A DNA stretch of 13,760 nucleotides from Bacteroidota bacterium (lineage in GTDB: Bacteria; Bacteroidota; Bacteroidia; Flavobacteriales; Flavobacteriaceae): the NCBI GenBank assembly GCA_015767395.1, contig JADWMI010000040.1, positions 1 through 13,760 on the forward strand. Reading direction: 5' to 3'. Shown piece after piece: positions 1-7,270 of this stretch (positions are counted from its first letter, which is position 1; the number at the start of each line of letters is the position of its first letter). The notes below the pieces were generated by a model, which was not told where the DNA came from, did no database searches, and was given only the letters and a program-made list of their open reading frames with translations. A program made the translations under genes and the position numbers.

Positions 1-113
1 TTCAAAGTATGATTGACAGTGGGCTAAAGAAAAAAAAACGTCAAAATAAAGCTTTGATTGATGAAATTAGTGCTACCATAATTTTACAAACATATTTAAG
101 TACAAAATTATAA
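1..113 (+). CDS. ruvX: Holliday junction resolvase-like protein RuvX/YqgF, C-terminal fragment (gene runs off the left edge)
   Basis: The frame starting at base 3 is open to a TAA at 111-113 and gives the last 36 residues of a protein. The stretch NKALIDEISATIILQTYL matches the C-terminal end of the RuvX/YqgF family, where a conserved Asp in a 'K-x-x-D-x-x-[SA]-A' context is part of the RNase H-like active site and is followed by 'IIL-x-x-[YF]'. Family members act on branched DNA or RNA and have been linked to recombination and 16S rRNA processing. A run of four lysines precedes the motif. The next gene starts on the last base of this stop codon (sequence TAATG), so the two are probably co-transcribed and translationally coupled. 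The identity rests on a short fragment, but the motif and the position just upstream of def agree with it. Confidence 0.85.
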   Translation, partial: QSMIDSGLKKKKRQNKALIDEISATIILQTYLSTKL

Positions 114-766
114 TGTTACGAGCTCCAACTATATTTGTTAAAAGAAAGTTTCGAAGAATTTTCAAAAACTATCTTAATAAAAAAGATATTAAATCCCTAA
201 ACAACAAAGAATTTGTAATTGTTGCCAATAATTGTTGGGGTGGCGAAGTTTATCAATGGTATAATAAGTCTTATAATTCCCCTTTTGTTGGCTTATTTTT
301 ATATAGCCCATGTTTTATAAAAGTAGTTTCGGATTTTGACAATTACATGTCTAAGGAATTGAAATTTTTGAAAAACTCAAAGTACTTAAAAGAAAAACAA
401 ACCTATCCTATTGGTCTAATTGGAGATGCTGAAATTCACTTTTTACATTATAAAGATGAAAAAGAAGCTACTGATAAATGGAATAGACGAAAAGAAAGAA
501 TGTTAAAAGTAACTGATAAAAATAGTTACTTTTTTAAACTATGTGATATGTACAACAGTAATGAGAACATATTAAAAGAGTTTCACAACTTACCTTATAA
601 AAATAAAGTTTCATTTGGTATTAATAACTATGAATCTTTAAAAAACAAAAATCACATTAAAATTGAGGAATCTTATAAAAAACAAGGAAAACATGTACCT
701 AACGGTGTAAAACTTTATAAACTTACATTTTTATATTTCAGTATAGCCAATTGGTTAAATAATTAA
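113..766 (+). CDS. DUF1919 family protein (associated with exopolysaccharide/capsule loci)
   Basis: A 217-residue protein of the DUF1919 family. Recognisable blocks are NNCWGGEVYQ at residues 39-48, SPFVGLF at 56-62, YPIGLIGD at 98-105, IHFLHY at 108-113 and the KWNRRKER segment at 122-129. In other bacteria such proteins occur in exopolysaccharide, capsule and LPS gene clusters, and some are called polysaccharide biosynthesis proteins, but no reaction has been established to my knowledge. There is no signal peptide or clear membrane segment, so a cytoplasmic location is likely. The N-terminus is basic (KRKFRRIFK). The ATG overlaps the ruvX stop by one base. The tail after about residue 180 is Lys/Asn-rich and less conserved-looking. 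It sits between ruvX and def with no other sugar gene in view, which is unexpected for this family. Family assignment is fairly secure; function is not. Confidence 0.8.
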   Translation: MLRAPTIFVKRKFRRIFKNYLNKKDIKSLNNKEFVIVANNCWGGEVYQWYNKSYNSPFVGLFLYSPCFIKVVSDFDNYMSKELKFLKNSKYLKEKQTYPIGLIGDAEIHFLHYKDEKEATDKWNRRKERMLKVTDKNSYFFKLCDMYNSNENILKEFHNLPYKNKVSFGINNYESLKNKNHIKIEESYKKQGKHVPNGVKLYKLTFLYFSIANWLNN

Positions 767-800
767 TTGTGCTCAATTTTATCAACTAAACAAATATTTG

Positions 801-808
801 TACTTTTG
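801..808 (+). promoter_or_regulatory. Bacteroidota-type -7 element upstream of def
   Basis: TACTTTTG is an exact match to the TAnnTTTG -7 consensus of the Bacteroidota primary sigma factor, 18 bases ahead of the def start codon. No good TTG is present at the expected -33 distance, only a TTTT run near 777-780. A 12-base perfect palindrome (ACAAATATTTGT, 790-801) abuts the element. It implies that def and the genes behind it can be transcribed independently of ruvX and the DUF1919 gene. Confidence 0.55.
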
Positions 809-826
809 CAATCCAAAAAATAATAA

Positions 827-1414
827 ATGATTTTACCTATTATAGCATATGGTGATCCTGTTTTAAGAAAAGTAGGCGTTGATATTGACAAAGATTATCC
901 AAATCTTGATGCGTTGATTGAAAACATGAAAGAGACCATGGAAAATGCACAAGGCGTTGGCTTGGCTGCTCCACAAATTGGAAAAGCAATTCGACTTTTT
1001 ATTGTAGACACTTCTCCTTTTGGTGCTGATGAAGACTTAGAAGAAAGTGAAAGAGAATTTCTTAGCAATTTCAAAAAAATATTTATCAATGCTAAAATTT
1101 TAAATGAAGAAGGTGATGAGTGGGTATTTAACGAAGGTTGTTTAAGTATTCCTGATATTCGCGAAGATGTTTTTAGAGAACCAAAAATCACCATTGAATA
1201 TTTTGATGAGCATTTTGAAAAACACACTGAAGTTTTAGAAGGCTTGGCAGCGAGAGTTGTACAACATGAATACGATCATATTGAGGGAATTTTATTTACT
1301 GATAAAATTTCGTCTCTAAAAAAACGATTATTAAAAAAGAAACTAGAAAATATTTCAAAAGGGAAAGTAAACGCAGATTATAGAATGAAATTTCCTTTAT
1401 TAAAAAAAAGATAA
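827..1414 (+). CDS. def: Peptide deformylase
   Basis: Removes the N-formyl group from the initiator methionine of nascent proteins; an essential metalloenzyme (usually Fe2+) acting at the ribosome. All three family motifs are intact in the 195-residue product: GVGLAAPQ at residues 43-50, EGCLSIP at 103-109 and QHEYDHIEG at 146-154. The metal ligands should be Cys105, His147 and His151, with Glu148 as the catalytic acid/base. An insertion between motifs I and II (about residues 63-82, acidic) and a Lys-rich C-terminus are usual for Bacteroidota deformylases, and length is normal. The ATG lies 18 bases after a TAnnTTTG box in an A-rich leader. The DUF5606 gene follows after 3 bases and mazG directly after that, so the three form an operon. 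The usual partner fmt (methionyl-tRNA formyltransferase) is not in view. Confidence 0.97.
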   Translation: MILPIIAYGDPVLRKVGVDIDKDYPNLDALIENMKETMENAQGVGLAAPQIGKAIRLFIVDTSPFGADEDLEESEREFLSNFKKIFINAKILNEEGDEWVFNEGCLSIPDIREDVFREPKITIEYFDEHFEKHTEVLEGLAARVVQHEYDHIEGILFTDKISSLKKRLLKKKLENISKGKVNADYRMKFPLLKKR

Positions 1415-1417
1415 ACA

Positions 1418-1840
1418 ATGGAATTAAAAGACATCGTATCAGTTAGCGGAAAACCAGGATTATACGAAATCAAAGCACAATCAAAAGGTGGTATTATTGT
1501 AGCATCTTTAATAGATGGTAAAAAGTTTCCAATTACAGCAACCCACAATATTAGTGCTTTAAATGAAATTGCAATTTACACTTACGAAGAGGAAGTTCCA
1601 CTTCGTGTTATTTTTAAAGCGATAGGAGAGAAAGAAAATGGTTCAGAAGCAATAAGCCCTAAAGAGAGTAGCAAAAGGTTGGTTGCTTATTTTAGAGAAA
1701 TTTTACCAAATTTTGATGAAGAACGTGTTTACGCCTCAAATATTAAAAAAGTATTGCAATGGTATAATCTATTAGCTTCTAAAAAATTCGATTTTACTGC
1801 GATTCAGGAAGAAGAGCAAGAAACTGAAGAAGCTTCATAA
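1418..1840 (+). CDS. DUF5606 family protein
   Basis: A 140-residue cytoplasmic protein of a family (DUF5606) found in Bacteroidota. It opens with MELKDIVSVSGKPGLYEIKA and continues with a conserved-looking 'GGIIVASLIDGKKFPITATH' block, suggesting a small beta-barrel (SH3-like) N-terminal domain at roughly residues 1-65, followed by a helical part with the segment LPNFDEERVYASNIKKVLQW at about 96-115. The last 15 residues are almost all Glu/Thr/Gln and probably disordered. No catalytic motif is visible and the function is unknown. It begins 3 bases after def and its stop codon is immediately followed by the mazG start, so expression is tied to deformylase and MazG. That placement hints at a housekeeping role in translation or nucleotide quality control, but this is only inference from neighbours. 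Confidence 0.85.
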   Translation: MELKDIVSVSGKPGLYEIKAQSKGGIIVASLIDGKKFPITATHNISALNEIAIYTYEEEVPLRVIFKAIGEKENGSEAISPKESSKRLVAYFREILPNFDEERVYASNIKKVLQWYNLLASKKFDFTAIQEEEQETEEAS

Positions 1841-2620
1841 ATGAATACCCGCGAACAGCAACTCCAAGCTTTTGGACGTTTATTAGACATTATGGATGAG
1901 TTGCGTTCTAAATGTCCCTGGGATCAAAAGCAAACCTTTCAATCACTTCGACATTTAACTATTGAAGAAACATATGAATTAGGCGATGCCATTCTGAATA
2001 ACGATTTACAAGAAATCAAAAAAGAATTAGGCGACGTGCTACTTCATATTGTTTTTTATGCCAAAATTGGTTCTGAAACCGGTGATTTTGACATCGCCGA
2101 TGTTTCTAATTCCATTGCTGAAAAATTAATTCACCGTCATCCACACATTTATAGTGATGTTGTTGTAAAAGATGAAGAAGAGGTAAAACAAAACTGGGAA
2201 AAGCTCAAACTAAAAGAAGGAAAATCTTCCGTTTTAGAGGGGGTTCCTAAAGGCTTACCCGCTATGGTAAAAGCCAATAGAATCCAAGATAAAGTTGCAG
2301 GTGTTGGTTTTGATTGGGAAAAACCCGAACAAGTTTGGAAAAAAGTTCAAGAAGAACTGGCTGAGCTAAATGCAGAAATTGAAAAAGGCAATACTGATAA
2401 AATAGAAGCGGAATTTGGTGATGTATTATTCTCAATGATCAATTATGCTCGTTTTATCAATGTCAGTCCAGAAAACGCCTTAGAACGAACCAACAAAAAA
2501 TTTATCAATCGCTTTCAATATTTAGAGACCGAGGCCAAAAAAATTGGAAAATCACTTCACAACATGTCTTTAGAAGAAATGGATGTTTTCTGGGAAAAAT
2601 CAAAAGAATTTTTCAAATAA
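1841..2620 (+). CDS. mazG: Nucleoside triphosphate pyrophosphohydrolase MazG
   Basis: Hydrolyses NTPs and dNTPs to the monophosphate plus pyrophosphate; in other bacteria it lowers ppGpp build-up during starvation and clears non-canonical nucleotides. The 259-residue product has the full two-domain layout (the E. coli protein is 263). The N-terminal domain shows CPWD at residues 25-28, the EETYE metal-binding helix at 42-46 and ELGD at 62-65. The C-terminal, catalytically dominant domain shows EELAE at 171-175 and EFGD at 191-194, completing the EExxE...ExxD pattern twice. The link GVPKGLPAMVKANRIQDKV (134-152) is typical of the family. The ATG directly follows the TAA of the DUF5606 gene with no gap, which suggests translational coupling. 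Confidence 0.96.
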   Translation: MNTREQQLQAFGRLLDIMDELRSKCPWDQKQTFQSLRHLTIEETYELGDAILNNDLQEIKKELGDVLLHIVFYAKIGSETGDFDIADVSNSIAEKLIHRHPHIYSDVVVKDEEEVKQNWEKLKLKEGKSSVLEGVPKGLPAMVKANRIQDKVAGVGFDWEKPEQVWKKVQEELAELNAEIEKGNTDKIEAEFGDVLFSMINYARFINVSPENALERTNKKFINRFQYLETEAKKIGKSLHNMSLEEMDVFWEKSKEFFK

Positions 2621-2652
2621 AAAAATCATTCACAACTCTCAATTTATTTCTT

Positions 2653-2660
2653 TACATTAG
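2653..2660 (+). promoter_or_regulatory. Possible -7 element upstream of the short-chain dehydrogenase gene
   Basis: TACATTAG differs from TAnnTTTG at one fixed position and lies 17 bases before the start codon, nearly the same geometry as the def promoter. No TTG is visible at -33. With 57 bases between mazG and the next gene and no terminator hairpin, read-through from mazG is equally possible. Confidence 0.25.
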
Positions 2661-2677
2661 TATTCCAAATTTTTGAA

Positions 2678-3409
2678 ATGGAAAAAATAGTAATTATTAC
2701 AGGCGGAACAAAAGGTTTAGGACTTGGATTGGCCAATGAATATCATAAAAATGGTTACCGAGTAATTTCTATTGCTCGAAGTAAAAAGAAAAAACTTTAT
2801 TTTGAAGAGCAATATCAATGCGATTTGAGTAAAGTTGAGATGATTGAAACTACCATCAAAGAAATTTTTTCTCATTTAGATAAGAACAATACAAAAAATT
2901 TAACGCTTATTAATAACGCTGGAGATTTAGGCACTGTTAATACCATTGAAAATTTAAATCCAGAAGAAATTAATTACACTATTAGTGTGAATTTAACGGC
3001 CCCTTTAGTATTAAGTTCTTTATTTATCAACTTATCTAAAGACTGGGATTGTAAAAAGAGAATTTATAATATTTCATCAGGTGCCGCTATTAACCCATAT
3101 GAAAGCTGGTCTATGTATTGCTCCTCAAAAGCTGGTTTAGATATGATGACCAAAGTCATTTCAAAAGAACAAAAAGAAACTAAAAACGGGGTTAAAATAG
3201 CTTCTATTTACCCTGGCATTGTTGATACGGATATGCAGGCTGAAGCCAGAAACACAGCACCTGAAAATTTCAAATCCGTACAGCGGTTTATTGATTTTCA
3301 TGAAAATGGCGAATTATCTACACCTGAACAAGTAGCCGAAAAAATTTATTATTTAGATGTTACTGGTGAATTTAAGAACGGTAGAATTTTAGACATTCGA
3401 AATATATAA
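2678..3409 (+). CDS. Short-chain dehydrogenase/reductase, sepiapterin/benzil reductase-like
   Basis: A 243-residue classical SDR that should reduce a carbonyl with NADPH. Visible motifs are the cofactor-binding TGGTKGLG at residues 8-15, NNAG at 79-82, the structural Asn105, the catalytic Ser in NISSGAA (131-137), and Tyr147/Lys151 in YCSSK. Arg34 after the second strand and the basic KKKK at 36-39 favour NADPH. The stretch 'NPYESWSMYCSSKAGLDMM' followed by 'YPGIVDTDMQ' (178-187) resembles sepiapterin reductases and the Bacillus benzil reductase YueD more than the FabG group. Substrate is not predictable; a pteridine or a small diketone are options. It starts 57 bases after mazG on the same strand and is followed by a bidirectional terminator. 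Confidence 0.88.
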   Translation: MEKIVIITGGTKGLGLGLANEYHKNGYRVISIARSKKKKLYFEEQYQCDLSKVEMIETTIKEIFSHLDKNNTKNLTLINNAGDLGTVNTIENLNPEEINYTISVNLTAPLVLSSLFINLSKDWDCKKRIYNISSGAAINPYESWSMYCSSKAGLDMMTKVISKEQKETKNGVKIASIYPGIVDTDMQAEARNTAPENFKSVQRFIDFHENGELSTPEQVAEKIYYLDVTGEFKNGRILDIRNI

Positions 3410-3425
3410 ACCGTATTTTTTATAT

Positions 3426-3461
3426 AAAAAAAATCCTGAAATTAATTTCAGGATTTTTTTT
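3426..3461. terminator. Bidirectional intrinsic terminator between the SDR gene and lon
   Basis: The arms ATCCTGAAAT (3433-3442) and ATTTCAGGAT (3445-3454) are perfect inverted repeats, flanked by an A run on the left (3426-3432) and a T run on the right (3455-3461). The hairpin plus U-tract therefore works in both directions, ending the + strand operon and the lon transcript, whose stop codon is 15 bases away. Confidence 0.9.
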
Positions 3462-3476
3462 CGTTTAAACAGTTTA

Positions 3477-5957
3477 TTAAGCTTTTTTAACACCTTTTTT
3501 GAGTGTTAATTTTTTAGCATTTGTAACTTTTTGTTTTGTTAAAGCCAATTCAATCACTTCTTTCATTTCTGACACATAGTGAAAAGTTAAACCTTTTAAA
3601 TATGATTGCTTAATTTCTTCAATATCTTTTTTATTGTCAATGCAAAGAATTAATTCTTTGATATTCGCTCGTTTTGCAGCCAATATTTTTTCTTTAATTC
3701 CACCAACTGGTAATACTTTACCTCTTAAAGTAATTTCTCCTGTCATTGCCAATCTTGATTTTACTTTGCGTTGTGTAAAAACGGAAACCAATGAAGTTAA
3801 CATTGTAATCCCGGCACTTGGACCATCTTTTGGCGTTGCTCCTTCAGGCACGTGAATATGTACTTTATATTCATCTAAAATAGCTTGATCAATTCCAAAA
3901 ATATCAGCATTTGCTTTAATATATTCCATTGCTATGGTTGCAGACTCTTTCATTACAGTTCCTAAATTCCCTGTAATACTCAACCCTTTTCCTTTAGAAA
4001 TGATCGATTCAATGAATAAAATATCACCACCAACACTGGTCCAAGCCAAGCCTGTAACCACACCTGCAACATCATTACTTTCGTATTTATCTCTTTCTAA
4101 GTGAGATGGGCCCAATACTTTTTCTATAATTTCATTGGTGATTTTAATTTCATATGTTTCTTCCATTGCAATTGATTTCGCAGCAAAACGAACCATTTTT
4201 GCAATTTGTTTTTCCATTCCTCTCACACCAGATTCTCTAGTATAGGCAACCACAATTTTTTCCAATTGTTTTTTACCCATCTCCAAATGCGCCTTTGTTA
4301 GCCCATGCTCTTTTAATTGTTTTGGTAACAAATGACGTTTAGCAATCTCTACCTTTTCTTCAATTGTATAGCCTGAAACATTTATAATTTCCATTCTATC
4401 ACGCAAAGCCCAAGGAATTGTAGACAAGCTATTGGCAGTTGCTACAAACAACACTTTAGATAAATCGTAATCTAATTCTAAATAATTATCATAAAAAGTA
4501 GTGTTCTGCTCAGGATCAAGCACTTCTAACATTGCTGAAGATGGATCCCCATTGTGACTTGAAGATGCCAGTTTATCAATTTCATCCAATACAAAAACTG
4601 GATTTGAAGTTGCTGCTTTTTTAATATCTTTTATAATTCTACCAGGCATAGCACCAATATAGGTTTTTCTATGACCACGAATCTCAGCCTCATCTCTAAC
4701 GCCACCCAAAGACATACGAACGTATTTTCTTCCCAATGCTTCAGCGATAGATTTCCCTAATGAAGTTTTACCAACACCTGGAGGACCGTATAAACAAATA
4801 ATTGGTGATTTCATATCCCCTTTTAATTTAAGCACTGCCAAATGCTCAATAATTCGTTCTTTTACTTTTTCCAATCCAAAGTGATCACGATCTAGAATCC
4901 TTTGAGCACGTTTTAGGTCAAACTTATCTTCGGAATACTCATTCCAAGGTAATTCTAACAATAAATCCAAGTAGTTACGCTGAACAGAATATTCAGCAAC
5001 TTGTGGATTCATTCTTTGTAATCTACCCAATTCTTTTTCAAACGTTTCCTTTACAGGCTCGCTCCATTTTTTAGATTTTGCCTTGACACGCATTTCATCC
5101 AATTCTTCATCATACGAAACGCCTCCCAATTCTTCCTGAATTGTTTTTAGTTGTTGATGTAAATAATATTCGCGCTGTTGCTGATCCATATCAGAACGCG
5201 TTTTTGAATGAATTACATTTTTCAACTCTAAACGTTGTAATTCAACGTCCATTTTCTTTAAAGTTAATAATGCTCTTTCTTTTAAATTTTCAGTTTCTAA
5301 CAACTCCTGTTTCTCCTCAACTTTTAAGTTCATATTAGATGAAACAAAATTGATCAAAAAAGGCTTGCTCTCTATATTTTTTATAGCGAAAGATGCTTCT
5401 GATGGCAAATTTGGATTTTCTTTTATAATACGAACAGCCATATCCTTGATTGAATCTATAATAGCTTCAAACTCTGGCTCTTTTTCTTGAGCACGATCTT
5501 CTACACGCTTTTTTGTGATTGCCTTGATATAAGGTTCATCTTGCACAAAACTATCAACTTCAAAAGGCTTTTTACCTTGGATAATAACAGTTGTATTTCC
5601 ATCAGGCATTTTTAGCATTCTCAAAATACGTGCAACAGTTCCTACTTTATGAATATCATTAATTGTAGGATCTTCAATACCTTCATTCTTTTGGGCAACC
5701 ACTCCAATAATTTTATTTCCTTTGTTCGCCTCTTTAATTAATTCAATAGATTTATCGCGCCCTGCAGTAATTGGTATAACAACACCTGGAAACAAAACGG
5801 TATTCCGTAAAGGTAGTATCGGCAAAACATCTGGAATTTCTTCTTTATTTATCTCTTCCTCATCTTCTGGCGTCATTAAAGGTATTAAATCCGCGTCGTC
5901 ATCTAAAATATTTTGTAATGACAGATTGTCCATTTTTAAAAATTTTGATTTACTCAT
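3477..5957 (-). CDS. lon: ATP-dependent endopeptidase La (Lon protease)
   Basis: A hexameric AAA+ serine protease that degrades misfolded and selected regulatory proteins in the cytoplasm. The 826-residue product has the complete LonA layout: an acidic N-terminal extension (about 1-40), the LON substrate-binding domain (about 44-240), a coiled-coil linker (about 240-345), the AAA+ module with Walker [10 protein letters not shown] at 391-399 and Walker [11 protein letters not shown] at 454-463, and the protease domain with catalytic Ser714 in PKDGPSAG and Lys757 in GGIKEK. The Ser-Lys spacing of 43 equals that of E. coli Lon (679/722). The C-terminus adds a lysine-rich tail (about 808-826). 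The start at 5957 is the first Met of the frame; Met9 is a possible alternative. It stands alone on the - strand, convergent with the SDR gene and divergent from the ECF sigma gene. Confidence 0.98.
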   Translation of the reverse strand: MSKSKFLKMDNLSLQNILDDDADLIPLMTPEDEEEINKEEIPDVLPILPLRNTVLFPGVVIPITAGRDKSIELIKEANKGNKIIGVVAQKNEGIEDPTINDIHKVGTVARILRMLKMPDGNTTVIIQGKKPFEVDSFVQDEPYIKAITKKRVEDRAQEKEPEFEAIIDSIKDMAVRIIKENPNLPSEASFAIKNIESKPFLINFVSSNMNLKVEEKQELLETENLKERALLTLKKMDVELQRLELKNVIHSKTRSDMDQQQREYYLHQQLKTIQEELGGVSYDEELDEMRVKAKSKKWSEPVKETFEKELGRLQRMNPQVAEYSVQRNYLDLLLELPWNEYSEDKFDLKRAQRILDRDHFGLEKVKERIIEHLAVLKLKGDMKSPIICLYGPPGVGKTSLGKSIAEALGRKYVRMSLGGVRDEAEIRGHRKTYIGAMPGRIIKDIKKAATSNPVFVLDEIDKLASSSHNGDPSSAMLEVLDPEQNTTFYDNYLELDYDLSKVLFVATANSLSTIPWALRDRMEIINVSGYTIEEKVEIAKRHLLPKQLKEHGLTKAHLEMGKKQLEKIVVAYTRESGVRGMEKQIAKMVRFAAKSIAMEETYEIKITNEIIEKVLGPSHLERDKYESNDVAGVVTGLAWTSVGGDILFIESIISKGKGLSITGNLGTVMKESATIAMEYIKANADIFGIDQAILDEYKVHIHVPEGATPKDGPSAGITMLTSLVSVFTQRKVKSRLAMTGEITLRGKVLPVGGIKEKILAAKRANIKELILCIDNKKDIEEIKQSYLKGLTFHYVSEMKEVIELALTKQKVTNAKKLTLKKGVKKA

Positions 5958-6014
5958 AGTCTATATTGGGTCATTTTGTCATTTCAATGTTCTTTGTAAT
6001 AAAAAACACTTTAA

Positions 6015-6043
6015 CAAAATTAGTTTATTTTTCTGATTATCAA
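6015..6043 (-). promoter_or_regulatory. Probable lon promoter
   Basis: Read on the - strand, TTG (6043-6041), an 18-base spacer and TAATTTTG (6022-6015) match the Bacteroidota -33 TTG / -7 TAnnTTTG pattern. Transcription would start near 6008, leaving a leader of about 50 bases before the lon ATG. The inverted repeat ACAGCT...AGCTGT (6043-6068) starts at the -33 element. Confidence 0.6.
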
Positions 6044-6188
6044 CAGCTTAATAAATATCAATAGCTGTATTTCACATATAATTTTCAATAGTTATGCCAA
6101 ATAAATAAACTTAACCTTTTTTTTAAGTAATTTTAAATAAAACTGTAACACATTATAATTTAACTTGTCTTTTTAATAGATATCATTT

Positions 6189-6725
6189 TTGAAACCAGAA
6201 GATCAACATACAGACCAGCTTGTTATACGTTGTAAAAAAGGAGATAAAGCAGCTCAGTTTGCAATTTACAAACAATATTATAAAGCGATGTTTAACACTG
6301 CTCTTAGGATTGTGAACGACAGTTTTGAAGCTGAAGACATTATGCAAGAGTCGTTTTTATCAGCTTTTACAAAGTTAGATTCATTTAGTAGAGAGGTAAC
6401 ATTTGGAGCCTGGTTAAAAAGAATTGTAATAAACAACAGCTTAACAGCTTTGAAAAAGAATAATAGAATTGAAAAGGTTTCTCTTGAAAAAGTGACGATC
6501 AAAGCAGTAGAAGATGAAGTAACTGATTATAGTTTTTTAACCTCAGGTGAAATTTTAAATAAAGTATCGCAATTAAAAAATAATTATAAAGTTGCTATTA
6601 CTTTGAATTTAATTGAAGGTTATGATTATGAAGAAATAGCTCAAATTATGGATATCTCATATGAAAACAGCAGAACAACAGTATCCAGAGCAAAGCAAAA
6701 ATTAAGACAACTTTTATCTCAATAA
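6189..6725 (+). CDS. ECF-type RNA polymerase sigma factor (sigma-70 family)
   Basis: A 178-residue sigma factor with only regions 2 and 4, the extracytoplasmic-function layout. Region 2 spans about residues 22-90, including the DSFEAEDIMQESFLSAF core (44-60) that binds the polymerase beta' subunit and FGAWLKRIVINNSL (72-85) for -10 recognition. Region 4 covers about 122-175, with the helix-turn-helix at YDYEEIAQIMDISYENSRTTVSRAKQ (145-170). The best start is a TTG at 6189: the frame has a TAG at 6177-6179, and no ATG precedes region 2, the first internal Met being residue 34. The putative anti-sigma gene follows after 2 bases and two secreted-protein genes follow in the same unit, so these are likely targets as well as partners. 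It directs polymerase to an unknown regulon, probably including its own operon. Confidence 0.93.
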   Translation: MKPEDQHTDQLVIRCKKGDKAAQFAIYKQYYKAMFNTALRIVNDSFEAEDIMQESFLSAFTKLDSFSREVTFGAWLKRIVINNSLTALKKNNRIEKVSLEKVTIKAVEDEVTDYSFLTSGEILNKVSQLKNNYKVAITLNLIEGYDYEEIAQIMDISYENSRTTVSRAKQKLRQLLSQ

Positions 6726-6727
6726 AA

Positions 6728-7270
6728 ATGAAAGATAATTTAGAACATAAATTTAAAGAATTAGAAAATCAGTTTGATTTAGAAGAGCCAACTATTGGAC
6801 ATTTTGACCGGTTTGAAGCAAAACTAAATAATTCAACACCAAAAGAAAGTAAAAATATATTCAAAATGGTGGCATCTATTGCTGTTGCTGCATCGGTAAT
6901 TTTATTTTTTGGAATATGGATAGGAAGTGAATTTTCGGATAAAGGCATGCAACTTGCCAGTGTGTCAACCGAGATGCAAGAAACGCAAAGTTATTTTGTT
7001 TCTGTAATTGAAAAAGAAATGAGAACTGTAGAAAAAGAACGAAATACTGATACCGAAAAAATAATTTCAGATGGATTGAATCAATTAAAAAAACTTGAAA
7101 ACCAATATAGCGAACTTACTTTAGAGCTCAAAGAAAGTAATGAAGACAAAAGAATTATTTACGCAATGATTTCTAATTTTCAGCAGCGAATTGACGTTTT
7201 GCAAAGTTTATTATTACAAATAGAAGAAGTTAAACACCTAAAAACCCAAAACAATGAAAACTATGTATAA
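6728..7270 (+). CDS. Probable anti-sigma factor, single-pass membrane protein with periplasmic coiled coil
   Basis: This 180-residue protein has a short cytoplasmic N-terminus (1-45) with a GHFDRFEAKL motif (24-33) that I associate with Bacteroidota proteins encoded after ECF sigma genes. One transmembrane helix follows at about 47-66 (MVASIAVAASVILFFGIWIG). The rest is Glu/Lys/Gln-rich helix (about 80-170) with heptad-like leucines, probably a coiled coil outside the membrane. No zinc-binding HxxxCxxC of the ZAS class is present; the protein has no Cys or His arranged for it. Sequestration of the upstream sigma factor by the N-terminal segment is inferred from position (2-base gap) and topology. 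The last 17 bases overlap the start of the next gene. The long coiled coil is a plausible sensor or partner-binding part. Confidence 0.72.
   Translation: MKDNLEHKFKELENQFDLEEPTIGHFDRFEAKLNNSTPKESKNIFKMVASIAVAASVILFFGIWIGSEFSDKGMQLASVSTEMQETQSYFVSVIEKEMRTVEKERNTDTEKIISDGLNQLKKLENQYSELTLELKESNEDKRIIYAMISNFQQRIDVLQSLLLQIEEVKHLKTQNNENYV

Noticed and set aside
3477..5957. Lon as a phage- or plasmid-borne or broken protease
   Set aside because: All domains and both catalytic residues are intact over 826 residues with normal spacing; this is the ordinary chromosomal LonA.
5722..6036. A 104-codon + strand frame across the lon start and into the intergenic region
   Set aside because: It lies mostly antisense to the lon N-terminus, shows no recognisable protein features, and overlaps the lon promoter.
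5958..6188. A missed small gene or RNA in the 231-base divergent intergenic region
   Set aside because: Stop codons are frequent in all frames, no strong hairpin is seen, and the only supportable signals are the lon promoter and one short inverted repeat.
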